Source: Deltaproteobacteria bacterium (GTDB taxonomy: Bacteria > Desulfobacterota > Desulfuromonadia > Geobacterales > Pseudopelobacteraceae). Taken from it: a stretch of DNA of 52,005 nucleotides. A program made the position numbers and the translations under genes. The notes under the pieces are model-generated. The model saw only the letters and a program-made list of their open reading frames with translations, did no database searches and was not told the DNA's origin. Of the stretch, positions 10,377 through 17,352 are shown piece by piece (the first letter of the stretch is position 1; each line of letters opens with the position of its first letter). The DNA lies in assembly GCA_021780495.1 (NCBI GenBank), contig JAJXYO010000035.1:1-52005 (forward strand). Direction: 5' to 3'.

Positions 10377-10619
10377 ATGGAAGCGCGCGTACAAAAATGG
10401 GGACATAGCCTGGCGCTACGAATTCCCAGTTCTTTTGCCAAGAAGTCCAGGATTCAGTCAGGTAGCAGGGTTGATCTGTCCGAAGTCAAGGGGAAACTTG
10501 TTATCACGCTGCTTGAAACAGAAGAGCCTACCCTTGACATGCTGCTGGCAGGCGTTACCGATGAGAATCTCCACCACGAGGTGTCTACCGGAATCGTAGT
10601 CGGTCTAGAGTCGTGGTAG
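10377..10619 (+). CDS. mazE: MazE-type antitoxin (AbrB fold)
   Basis: The 80-aa protein has an N-terminal swapped-hairpin AbrB DNA-binding domain (VQKWGHSLALRIPSSFAKK... SGSRVDLS) and an acidic tail that would neutralise the toxin. AGGAGG lies six bases upstream of the start. It overlaps the toxin gene by seven bases, which keeps translation coupled. The pair sits between cobT and cobS, an unusual place, so it is probably a later insertion in the cobamide operon. Confidence 0.93.
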   Translation: MEARVQKWGHSLALRIPSSFAKKSRIQSGSRVDLSEVKGKLVITLLETEEPTLDMLLAGVTDENLHHEVSTGIVVGLESW

Positions 10620-10963
10620 CCGCGGACGTGCCGTACACCCCTGAGCGTGGTGACATCGTCTGGCTGACCTTTACACCGCAGGCGGGCCATGAACAGGCGG
10701 GCAGGCGTCCGGCGCTGGTTTTGTCTCCCAAGGCATATAATGGCAAAGTCGGTTTAGCGATTTTTTGCCCGATCACAAACCAGGTCAAGGGCTATCCTTT
10801 TGAAGTCGCACTCCCGCAAGGTTTGACGCTAGCTGGGGTCATCCTGAGCGATCAGGTAAAAAGCCTGGATTGGAAGGCCCGCAAGGCAGAGTTCATTTGC
10901 CGGTTGCCGGATGGTCTATTGACGACGGTACTGAAAAGATTGGGGACGCTGGTGGGGTGCTGA
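10613..10963 (+). CDS. mazF: MazF-type endoribonuclease toxin
   Basis: The 116-aa protein has the PemK/MazF fold: YTPERGDIVWLTFTPQAGHEQAGRRPALVLSP at the start, then LAIFCPITNQVKGYPFEVAL and VILSDQVKSLDWKAR. MazF enzymes cut single-stranded RNA at short sequences. The conserved residues of the active groove (the RRP triplet and the T/S in the CPITNQ region) are present, so it is probably active. It starts at a GTG that overlaps the end of mazE. Confidence 0.94.
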   Translation: MVAADVPYTPERGDIVWLTFTPQAGHEQAGRRPALVLSPKAYNGKVGLAIFCPITNQVKGYPFEVALPQGLTLAGVILSDQVKSLDWKARKAEFICRLPDGLLTTVLKRLGTLVGC

Positions 10964-11035
10964 GCAGACCCTCTGACTGGTTTCCCGCAATGTTTCGTTT
11001 AATGATCACAGTCTAAATGTTCCATGTGGGTGGAT

Positions 11036-11067
11036 GACCGGTTTACGCGCGTGCGCGTGAACCGGTC
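11036..11067. repeat. GC-rich hairpin upstream of a small membrane gene
   Basis: GACCGGTT/AACCGGTC plus an inner ACGCG/CGCGT stem, joined through one wobble pair, gives a ~14-bp hairpin with a 4-base loop. There is no T-run. It lies 33 bases before the next gene and could affect read-through from mazF. Confidence 0.55.
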
Positions 11068-11100
11068 AATAAAGCGTCGGTTGGGTGAATAAAGGGAAAA

Positions 11101-11553
11101 ATGAAAAAGAACCGATTGATAGCAGTAGCGGCATTTCTTGCAATCCATTCCGGCATTATTGCCGGGAACGTTCTTCGCACCGGAGAAATCTCGCGCTTTT
11201 CTCAGCAAGGATTCAGCGCCTTCTCGACGCACATCATTTCCTTCCTTGGCCTCTCTCTTCTGGTTCTGACAATAAAACAAAAGCTATGGCGCACCGGAGG
11301 AATACTGGCTGCACTGTCCGCACTTCTTCGCTCCTGCACTACGAGTTTCCCAGAACAAAAGATAGTCTTCGGAATCATCACGCTAATTCTCAGCGTCGGT
11401 TCAATAGCTGCACTCTTCGCTTCGTGGCGGATTGAGACATTTGACCTGAGTTGGTGGGAACGGAGCAAACAGAAAAGTGCTATGAAACCCATTCTCATAC
11501 TCCTTGTCGCACTTGGAGTAGTCGCAATATTCCTATACTGGGGAAGGCCGTAA
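11101..11553 (+). CDS. Small integral membrane protein, unknown function
   Basis: The 150-aa protein has four hydrophobic segments (about residues 7-25, 42-58, 84-105 and 130-147) joined by short loops. This spacing resembles the DUF998/DoxX-like four-helix membrane proteins, but I cannot assign a family. A purine-rich AAAGGGAAAA precedes the ATG. Its base composition is lower in GC than cobT or cobS on either side, and with mazEF it may be part of an insertion in the cobamide operon. The product has no evident link with cobalamin. Confidence 0.7.
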   Translation: MKKNRLIAVAAFLAIHSGIIAGNVLRTGEISRFSQQGFSAFSTHIISFLGLSLLVLTIKQKLWRTGGILAALSALLRSCTTSFPEQKIVFGIITLILSVGSIAALFASWRIETFDLSWWERSKQKSAMKPILILLVALGVVAIFLYWGRP

Positions 11554-11632
11554 AGCACCCAAACCGGGCCTTTGACCCGCACCTGATTACCGAACACCAT
11601 AAATTGATAAAATCCGTTGAACCACCGAGCCT

Positions 11633-12373
11633 ATGCGCCTCTACCTGATCGCCATGCAGTTTCTGACCATCATCCCGCTTCCCTTTGACACCCGCTGTCA
11701 GAAGGAGGATCTGGGGCGGGCTACGGCCTGCTTCCCGCTGGTTGGATTGACGATTGGCGTTCTGCTGGCCGGCCTGTACTGGCTGGTTGCGCCCTGGCTG
11801 AACCGCCCTCTGACAGCGGCCCTGTTGATCGCAACCCTGGCCGCGGTCACCGGCGCCCTGCATCTGGACGGCCTGGCGGATGTCTGTGACGGTCTGGCGG
11901 CTCGGGGTTCGCGGGAGCGTTTCCTGGCAATCATGAAGGACTCTCATGTGGGAGCGGTCGGCGCGGTCGGCCTGGTACTGGGTCTGCTGCTGAAATGGCA
12001 GGCCCTGGTGGCGGTGCCGGCCGGGATCACCTGGCAGGCGCTGCTGCTGTTTCCCGTTCTGGGACGCTTCGCCCAGGTGCTGGCGTTAGGCGGCGCCCGG
12101 CACGCCCGCCAGGACGGCCTCGGCGCCACCATCATCCAGGGCATGGCCACCCGGCACCTGCTGCTGGCGCTGTGCAGTACGGTGGCAGCCTGCCTGCTCC
12201 TGCTGCCGGTTAGGGGCATGCTCGCCCTGACCGTGGTCTTTGCCGTCACACTGATCGTCAAGGGCTACTTTCAGAACCGTTTGGGCGGCCTGACCGGCGA
12301 CATCGTCGGCTGCATCAGCGAAATCGCCGAGATAGCGGCCTTGATCGTATTCTCCGCCGGGCAGCAACCTTGA
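11633..12373 (+). CDS. cobS: Adenosylcobinamide-GDP ribazoletransferase (cobalamin synthase)
   Basis: The 246-aa polytopic inner-membrane enzyme joins adenosylcobinamide-GDP and alpha-ribazole (phosphate). The signature LHLDGLADVCDGLAARGSRERFLAIMKDSHVGAVGAV around residues 73-110 holds the conserved acidic residues, and the protein begins with the usual LIAMQFLTIIPLP. The upstream RBS is weak. Its stop overlaps the TTG start of the pabBC fusion, so these two are translationally coupled. Confidence 0.96.
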   Translation: MRLYLIAMQFLTIIPLPFDTRCQKEDLGRATACFPLVGLTIGVLLAGLYWLVAPWLNRPLTAALLIATLAAVTGALHLDGLADVCDGLAARGSRERFLAIMKDSHVGAVGAVGLVLGLLLKWQALVAVPAGITWQALLLFPVLGRFAQVLALGGARHARQDGLGATIIQGMATRHLLLALCSTVAACLLLLPVRGMLALTVVFAVTLIVKGYFQNRLGGLTGDIVGCISEIAEIAALIVFSAGQQP

Positions 12374-14151
12374 ACGGACAGGGACAGCCGGTCGTGCTGC
12401 TGGAATCATTCGCCGGGGGCGCACACCCTCGTTCCTACCGTTTCAGCGTCTGCGAACGGGTCATACGGGCGGACCAGCCCGATCAGGTCGCTGCTGCCTT
12501 GGCCGAGGTTGAACGAGCCGTCGCCGATGGCAGGCACGCCGCCGGATTCGTCGGCTACGAAGCCGCTTGCGGACTGAACCCCGATCTGCCCAGGATGGAT
12601 AGCGGCGCGCTGCCGCTGGTCTGGTTCGGGATCTTTGCCGAACGGATCGAACTGAGCGCTGAAAGCTCGGACGTTGAAACCAGCGACTGCCAGGTTTCGG
12701 CGCCCGCACTGGCTATCGCTGAAACGGACTACCTGAAGGCGGTGGCCGGCATCCGCCAGGCCATCGCCCGGGGCGAGAGCTATCAGGTCAACTTTACCAC
12801 CCGGCAGCGCTTCCGCATCAGCGGCGATCCCTTTGCACTCTACCGCAGGATGTGCCGCAACCAGCAGGCCCCCTTCTGTGCCTGGCTCGACATCGGGACA
12901 CACCGGATCCTCTCGGCCTCTCCCGAGCTGTTTTTCGCCTGGGACGATGACCTGGTGACGATGAAGCCGATGAAAGGCACCGCCCCGCGCCGTCCCGGCG
13001 CTGAAGAAGACCGGCTGCAACGGGAGTGGCTGGCCGCCAGCCCCAAGGACCGGGCTGAAAATCTGATGATCGTCGATCTGGTGCGCAACGATCTGGCACG
13101 CATCGCCGCAACCGGCACGGTCCAGGTACCGGCGCTGTTTGAGGTGGAGACCTACCCGACCATCCACCAGATGACCTCCACGGTCACCGCCCGGGTCAGA
13201 CCGGAAGTCGGGTTGACCGACATCTTCCGGACGCTGTTTCCCTGCGGTTCGATCACCGGAGCCCCCAAACGGCGCAGCATGGAGATCATCCGCGAGCTGG
13301 AGGGGCAGCCGCGCGGGGTGTACTGCGGCGCTATCGGTTATGTCTCACCCGGCCGGGAAGCGGTCTTCAGCGTGGCCATCCGTACCGTCGTGGCAGACGC
13401 TGATACAGGCGCAGCAGAAATCGGCATCGGCAGCGGCATCACCTGGGATTCGGACGCCGGGGACGAACTGCGCGAGTGCCTGGACAAAGGGGCCTTTCTG
13501 ACCAGGGACAGCGACGCGTTCAGCCTGATCGAATCCCTGCGCTACGACCAGCAGGGCTATCTGTTGCTGGAGCGGCATCTGCAGCGCCTGGCCGCATCGG
13601 CGGCCTACTTCGGGTTCCACTTTGAGGCCGCTGCCCTGCGTAAGAGACTGCACGGCCTGGGGCAGGGACTGTCCGGCTGCCACAAGGTGCGCGTGCTGCT
13701 GGCAGCAGACGGCAGTATCAGCGTGGAGTCTCAGCCCATCGCCGCAACGGACCGTGCCGACACCGCCGCCGTGACAATATCAGGGCACCGGGTGGATTCT
13801 TCCGATCCGTTCCTGTACCACAAGACCACCCGCCGGGCCCTGTATGACGGCCAGCTGCGGGCGCAGCCCGGCTGTTACGACTGCATCTTCCTCAACGAGC
13901 GGGACGAGCTGACCGAAGGGAGCTACAACACGCTCGTCTGCGCCCTGGGTGGAGAGCTGCTGACGCCGGCGCTGGAGTGCGGCCTGCTGCCGGGGGTGCT
14001 GCGGGCAGAGCTGCTGGAGGCCGGCGCGGTGCGCGAAGCGGTGCTGACGCTGGACCAGCTAAAGGCAGCCGATACGATCTGGCTGGTCAACTCGGTGCGC
14101 GGCTGGCGGGAATGTACAATTCATTCCCCCCCTTTGAAAAAGGGGGGCTAG
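12370..14151 (+). CDS. pabBC: Aminodeoxychorismate synthase component I / 4-amino-4-deoxychorismate lyase fusion (PabBC)
   Basis: The 593-aa protein fuses two p-aminobenzoate (folate) enzymes. Residues ~1-370 form the chorismate-binding PabB domain with the catalytic Lys in KPMKGTAPR (Lys202), CGSITGAPKRRSMEIIRELEG and GIGSGITWDSDAGDEL. Residues ~385-580 are a class IV PLP lyase (PabC) with YHKTTRRALYDGQLR, LNERDELTEGSYNTLV and PGVLRAELL. The TTG start at 12370 overlaps the cobS stop. The last ~9 residues (HSPPLKKGG) and the stop codon come from the palindromic repeat that begins here, so the native C-terminus was probably replaced. The family usually ends a few residues after NSVRGW, so activity should be intact. 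Confidence 0.93.
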   Translation: MNGQGQPVVLLESFAGGAHPRSYRFSVCERVIRADQPDQVAAALAEVERAVADGRHAAGFVGYEAACGLNPDLPRMDSGALPLVWFGIFAERIELSAESSDVETSDCQVSAPALAIAETDYLKAVAGIRQAIARGESYQVNFTTRQRFRISGDPFALYRRMCRNQQAPFCAWLDIGTHRILSASPELFFAWDDDLVTMKPMKGTAPRRPGAEEDRLQREWLAASPKDRAENLMIVDLVRNDLARIAATGTVQVPALFEVETYPTIHQMTSTVTARVRPEVGLTDIFRTLFPCGSITGAPKRRSMEIIRELEGQPRGVYCGAIGYVSPGREAVFSVAIRTVVADADTGAAEIGIGSGITWDSDAGDELRECLDKGAFLTRDSDAFSLIESLRYDQQGYLLLERHLQRLAASAAYFGFHFEAAALRKRLHGLGQGLSGCHKVRVLLAADGSISVESQPIAATDRADTAAVTISGHRVDSSDPFLYHKTTRRALYDGQLRAQPGCYDCIFLNERDELTEGSYNTLVCALGGELLTPALECGLLPGVLRAELLEAGAVREAVLTLDQLKAADTIWLVNSVRGWRECTIHSPPLKKGG

Positions 14152-14215
14152 GGGGGATTTGCTTCTACAGCTTCAAAGGCAAATCCCCCTCAATCCCCCT
14201 TTCGTAAAGGGGGAA
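14127..14215. repeat. CCCCCTTT-type palindromic repeat (REP/MITE-like)
   Basis: Two arms, each itself a hairpin of C-run, TTT, A-rich loop and G-run, form a larger inverted repeat (14127-14161 with ~14180-14214), the outer halves reading GGGGGATTTG and CAAATCCCCC. Elements of this type are widespread in Geobacter and other bacteria. The left arm overlaps the 3' end of pabBC. Confidence 0.85.
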
Positions 14216-14241
14216 GCTTAAAAACATACAAGGAGAACTAC

Positions 14242-15552
14242 ATGCTGACCCAGATCGAATCCGCCCGCCAGGGCATTATCACCCCCCAGATGCAGACCGT
14301 TGCCGCCAACGAGCAGCTGGAGGCCGAGTACATCCGCCGCATGGTGGCGGAAGGCAAGATCGTCATCCCCTGGAACCACGTTCGCAAACCGTCCCGCATC
14401 GCCGGCATCGGCAAGGGACTCTCCACCAAGGTCAACGCCTCCATCGGCACCTCCTCGGACATCGTCGATTACGAGGCCGAGGTCAAAAAGGCGCTGGCGG
14501 CCCAGGAAGCGGGGGCCGACACCCTGATGGAGCTCTCCGTGGGGGGCGACCTGGACCGGGTCAGGCGCGAGGTGATCGCGAGCGTGGAGCTGCCGGTCGG
14601 CAACGTGCCGCTCTACCAGGCCTTCTGCGAGGCGGCCCGCAAGTACGGCGATCCCAACAAGCTGGACGAAGAGCTGCTCTTCGACCTGATCGAGCAGCAG
14701 TGCGCCGACGGCATGGCCTTCATGGCGGTGCACTGCGGCATCAACCTCTGCACGGTCGAACGCCTGCGCAAGCAGGGCTACCGCTACGGCGGCCTGGTCA
14801 GCAAGGGCGGGGTCTCGATGGTGGCCTGGATGATCGCCAACAACAAAGAAAACCCGCTCTATGCCAAGTTCGACCGGGTGGTCGCGATCCTCAAGCGATA
14901 CGACACCGTGCTCTCCCTGGGCAACGGCCTCAGGGCCGGGGCGATCCACGACTCCTCGGACCGGGCCCAGATCCAGGAGCTGATCTTCAACTGCGAGCTG
15001 GCCGAGATCGGCCGCGACATGGGCTGCCAGATGCTGGTGGAGGGTCCGGGGCATGTACCCTTGGACGAGATCGAGGGCAACATCCAGCTACAGAAACGGA
15101 TGAGCGGCGGGGCGCCCTACTACATGCTCGGTCCGATCACTACCGACGTGGCCCCCGGCTTCGACCACATCACCGCCGCCATCGGCGCGGCCCAGTCCAG
15201 CCGCTTCGGGGCCGACCTGATCTGCTACATCACCCCGGCCGAACACCTGGCGCTGCCCAACGAGGAGGATGTGCGCATGGGGGTCAAGGCGGCCAAGATC
15301 GCGGCCTACATCGGCGACATGAACAAGTACCCGGAGAAGGGGCGCGAGCGCGACAAGGAGATGTCCAAGGCCCGCCGCGACCTGAACTGGGAGCGGCAGT
15401 TCCAGCTGGCGCTCTTCCCGGAGGACGCCCGCGCCATCCGCGCCAGCCGCACCCCGGAGGACGAGGACACCTGCACCATGTGCGGCGATTTCTGCGCCTC
15501 GCGCGGGGCGGGAAAACTGTTTGCCTGCGACCTGAAGGGCGACAAGATCTAG
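14242..15552 (+). CDS. bzaF/thiC: ThiC-family radical SAM enzyme: probable 5-hydroxybenzimidazole synthase BzaF, otherwise phosphomethylpyrimidine synthase ThiC
   Basis: The 436-aa protein is clearly ThiC-like: VIPWNHVRKPSRIAGIGKGL, NASIGTSSD, GADTLMELSVGGDL, FMAVHCGIN, VLSLGNGLRAGAIHDSSDRAQ, VEGPGHVPLDEIE and LGPITTDVAPGFDHI. The C-terminal cluster motif reads CTMCGDFC (CX2CX3C), one residue shorter than the CX2CX4C of long proteobacterial ThiC. ThiC rearranges aminoimidazole ribotide to a pyrimidine for thiamine; its paralogue BzaF turns the same substrate into 5-hydroxybenzimidazole, a cobamide lower ligand. Position at the end of a riboswitch-controlled cobU-cobT-cobS cluster, and no TPP riboswitch upstream, favour BzaF. 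AGGAGA precedes the ATG. Confidence 0.9.
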   Translation: MLTQIESARQGIITPQMQTVAANEQLEAEYIRRMVAEGKIVIPWNHVRKPSRIAGIGKGLSTKVNASIGTSSDIVDYEAEVKKALAAQEAGADTLMELSVGGDLDRVRREVIASVELPVGNVPLYQAFCEAARKYGDPNKLDEELLFDLIEQQCADGMAFMAVHCGINLCTVERLRKQGYRYGGLVSKGGVSMVAWMIANNKENPLYAKFDRVVAILKRYDTVLSLGNGLRAGAIHDSSDRAQIQELIFNCELAEIGRDMGCQMLVEGPGHVPLDEIEGNIQLQKRMSGGAPYYMLGPITTDVAPGFDHITAAIGAAQSSRFGADLICYITPAEHLALPNEEDVRMGVKAAKIAAYIGDMNKYPEKGRERDKEMSKARRDLNWERQFQLALFPEDARAIRASRTPEDEDTCTMCGDFCASRGAGKLFACDLKGDKI

Positions 15553-15603
15553 CCGGAAGCCTATAAATGAACGCATAAAATCACAGCTGTGATATCAAAT
15601 TAT

Positions 15604-15634
15604 GAGGCGAAGCAATCCATATTTGCTTCGCCTC
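15604..15634 (+). terminator. Hairpin terminator at the end of the cobamide operon
   Basis: A perfect 12-bp stem (15604-15615 with 15623-15634, 7-nt loop) follows the ThiC-like gene; the T-run after it is short. Confidence 0.65.
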
Positions 15635-16093
15635 TTGTCATATATGCTGGGAGTTTTGTCACTCGTGCAAAACCACATTAGAATCATTGACTTGACCGGG
15701 TAAAAGTGCCATAAAAAGCGCGGTTTTAGCCACGTGTCTGACATTACCTACCTGGAGATCATAACTTGTATATCCGCATCACAATCTTTACTACATCACC
15801 TCTGTGGAATGGGATTTAACAGCCCTCCAGGCTGTGTTGCAATCGGGCATTGCAAAGCTCTTCGTTTCGATTTATTCAACTCAGATGCGTGGCGGCTGCC
15901 GGGAAGGTGCTTTTGGAGAATAGCCGCGCCCTTTCGTTGGCTGGATGATGATGCTTGAGGAAACCAAAGGCTCCAGCTCCCCTGTGCGGGATGCTTCTCC
16001 TCATTTTCCAAGTTGCTCCCTGAATTTGCCGGGGCTTCCTACGCTGAGCGGTATAACATCATGTGTCGGAAGCTTTTGGCCGCTAAATATAAA

Positions 16094-16122
16094 GCAATAA
16101 GGCAAGCCTGACCATCCTGCTG
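16094..16122 (+). repeat. Direct repeat, left copy (GCAATAAGGCAAGCCTGA...)
   Basis: GCAATAAGGCAAGCCTGA is repeated exactly at 17258; the following bases (CCATC-CTGCTG versus ACATCCCGCTG) differ slightly, and both copies run into a T-tract. The two copies bracket the BRO-N gene and the 54-aa ORF. Confidence 0.7.
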
Positions 16123-16140
16123 GCTGCCCTTGGTTTTTTT
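16101..16140 (+). terminator. Terminator-like hairpin before the BRO-N gene
   Basis: GGC(A)AGCC pairs with GGCTGCC with one bulged base, followed by CTTGG and seven T residues. It overlaps the left direct repeat and would stop a transcript from the 15.64-16.1 kb region about 30 bases before the next start. Confidence 0.6.
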
Positions 16141-16172
16141 CTACTAAAGAATTGCTTTAAGGAGAAAGCGGC

Positions 16173-17030
16173 ATGAGCAACATAAAGCTGTTTGAGTCAA
16201 AGCAGATCCGTTCGGTATGGAGTGAGAAAGAACAAAAGTGGTTGTTCTCGGTTGTTGATGTCGTTGGCGCTCTGACCGGCAGTCAAAATCCTCAGGTGTA
16301 CTGGCGTGTGCTGAAAAAACGGCTGCTTGCAGAAGGGAATGAAACCGTTACAAATTGTAACGGTTTGAAAATGACCGCTCCTGACGGCAAGATGCGGCTT
16401 ACCGACGTTGCCGACACGGAGCAGCTGCTACGGCTTATCCAGTCCATTCCTTCCCCCAAGGCCGAACCGTTCAAACTCTGGCTGGCGCGTGTAGGCTATG
16501 AGCGGCTGGAGGAGATAGAAAACCCCGAACTGGCCGCAAAACGGATGCGCGAACTGTATAAGGCCAAAGGTTACAGCGACGAATGGATTGAAAAGCGGGT
16601 GCGCGGCATTGCCATCCGTGATGAGTTGACCAGCGAATGGCAGAAGCGCGGGGTGAAGGAACATCTTGAGTACGCAATTCTAACCGCCGAAATCAGCCGG
16701 GCGACCTTCGGCATGTCACCGTCGGAATACAAGGTGTTCAAGGCGCTTGACAAGAAAAGTGAAAATCTGCGGGACCATATGACCGACCTGGAGTTGATTT
16801 TCACCATGCTGGGAGAAGCATCGACTACCGAAATCGCCCGCAACAAAGATGCCTTGGGATATGACGAAAACCTGGAGTCAGCCGTGGAGGGGGGAACCGT
16901 TGCCGGTAATGCCCGGCGCGATCTGGAAAAGAAGTCAGGACGGCGCGTTTCCACGAAGGAGAATTTCAAGGAGATCCCGGAAGCGGAGAAGCGTAAGCAG
17001 CTTAAGGTGGTTGCCAAGCCGGAGGAGTAA
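16173..17030 (+). CDS. BRO-N domain protein (phage antirepressor / DinD-like)
   Basis: The 285-aa protein starts with a BRO N-terminal DNA-binding domain (residues ~4-110: FESKQIRSVWSEKEQKWLFSVVDVVGALTGSQNPQVYWRVLKKRL, LTDVADTEQLLRLIQSIPSPKAEPFKLWLARVGYERLEEI). It continues with a helical C-terminal half (DELTSEWQKRGVKEHLEYAILTAEISRATFGMSPSEYK) of the type found in DNA-damage-inducible protein D and phage antirepressors. Its role is probably regulatory and DNA-binding. AAGGAG precedes the ATG. It marks the start of the accessory region and is bracketed by direct repeats. Confidence 0.9.
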   Translation: MSNIKLFESKQIRSVWSEKEQKWLFSVVDVVGALTGSQNPQVYWRVLKKRLLAEGNETVTNCNGLKMTAPDGKMRLTDVADTEQLLRLIQSIPSPKAEPFKLWLARVGYERLEEIENPELAAKRMRELYKAKGYSDEWIEKRVRGIAIRDELTSEWQKRGVKEHLEYAILTAEISRATFGMSPSEYKVFKALDKKSENLRDHMTDLELIFTMLGEASTTEIARNKDALGYDENLESAVEGGTVAGNARRDLEKKSGRRVSTKENFKEIPEAEKRKQLKVVAKPEE

Positions 17031-17039
17031 CAGAAGTTG

Positions 17040-17204
17040 ATGCACGACAACCAGCTCCTGAAGATCGCCAAGTTGGTGGACAGCAAGGGGATTCAGTTTG
17101 TGGCTTCGATTCTGAAGGATAAGTTGCCGGAAGAGTTGAATCGGGAAGAGTTTTTTGTGGTTAAGTTGTCGCAGGGGGATAAGTTGTTTAGGATTGAGGG
17201 TTGA
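17040..17204 (+). CDS. Small 54-aa hypothetical protein downstream of the BRO-N gene
   Basis: A 54-aa frame begins MHDNQLLKIAKLVDSKG, ten bases after the BRO-N stop, and ends FRIEG. It is mildly basic and amphipathic with no membrane segment. GGAGGAG at the end of the BRO-N gene could serve as its RBS, with a TTG three bases upstream as an alternative start. It has a similar codon style to the BRO-N gene, and its position suggests co-transcription. I recognise no family. Confidence 0.5.
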   Translation: MHDNQLLKIAKLVDSKGIQFVASILKDKLPEELNREEFFVVKLSQGDKLFRIEG

Positions 17205-17257
17205 GTGAGGCAGGTAACTTTATTTGGAAGCAGATGGACTCTTTATCAGAAATAATC

Positions 17258-17300
17258 GCAATAAGGCAAGCCTGAACATCCCGCTGAGGTCTGGTTTTTT
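17258..17300 (+). repeat. Direct repeat, right copy
   Basis: Partner of 16094-16122. The base-paired right arm seen in the left copy is altered here (GAGGTCTGG in place of GGCTGCCCTTGG), so the hairpin is weakened, but the T-tract is kept. It marks the switch from GC-rich to AT-rich sequence. Confidence 0.65.
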
Positions 17301-17352
17301 CAAAGATTTATAAGTCACTTAATTATAAACAAATTTTAAAAGGTATGGGGCC

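Larger units (their letters stand above)
15640..16140 (+). other. Unexplained 500-base region; possible leader RNA or small ORF 15734-15958
   Basis: No recognised gene is present. One plus-strand frame (15734-15958, 74 aa, start GTG or later) ends in [14 protein letters not shown] and is rich in Cys, Trp and Arg; it lacks a clear RBS and I cannot assign it. The stretch ends in a terminator-like hairpin (GGCAAGCC with GGCTGCC, 16101-16127) followed by seven T residues at 16134-16140. The region may be a transcribed leader of the BRO-N gene, a small protein gene, or a structured RNA. Confidence 0.35.

Noticed and set aside
10981..11100. Possible integron attC site before the small membrane gene
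   Set aside because: A GTTGGGT resembles the R' box, but no matching R'' box or paired inner sites are present and no integrase is visible.
14152..14241. Possible TPP riboswitch upstream of the ThiC-like gene
   Set aside because: The gap holds only the palindromic repeat and the RBS; no CTGAGA-type THI-box sequence is seen.
14218..15054. 278-aa minus-strand frame across the ThiC-like gene
   Set aside because: Antisense shadow; the plus-strand ThiC family motifs leave no doubt about the coding strand.
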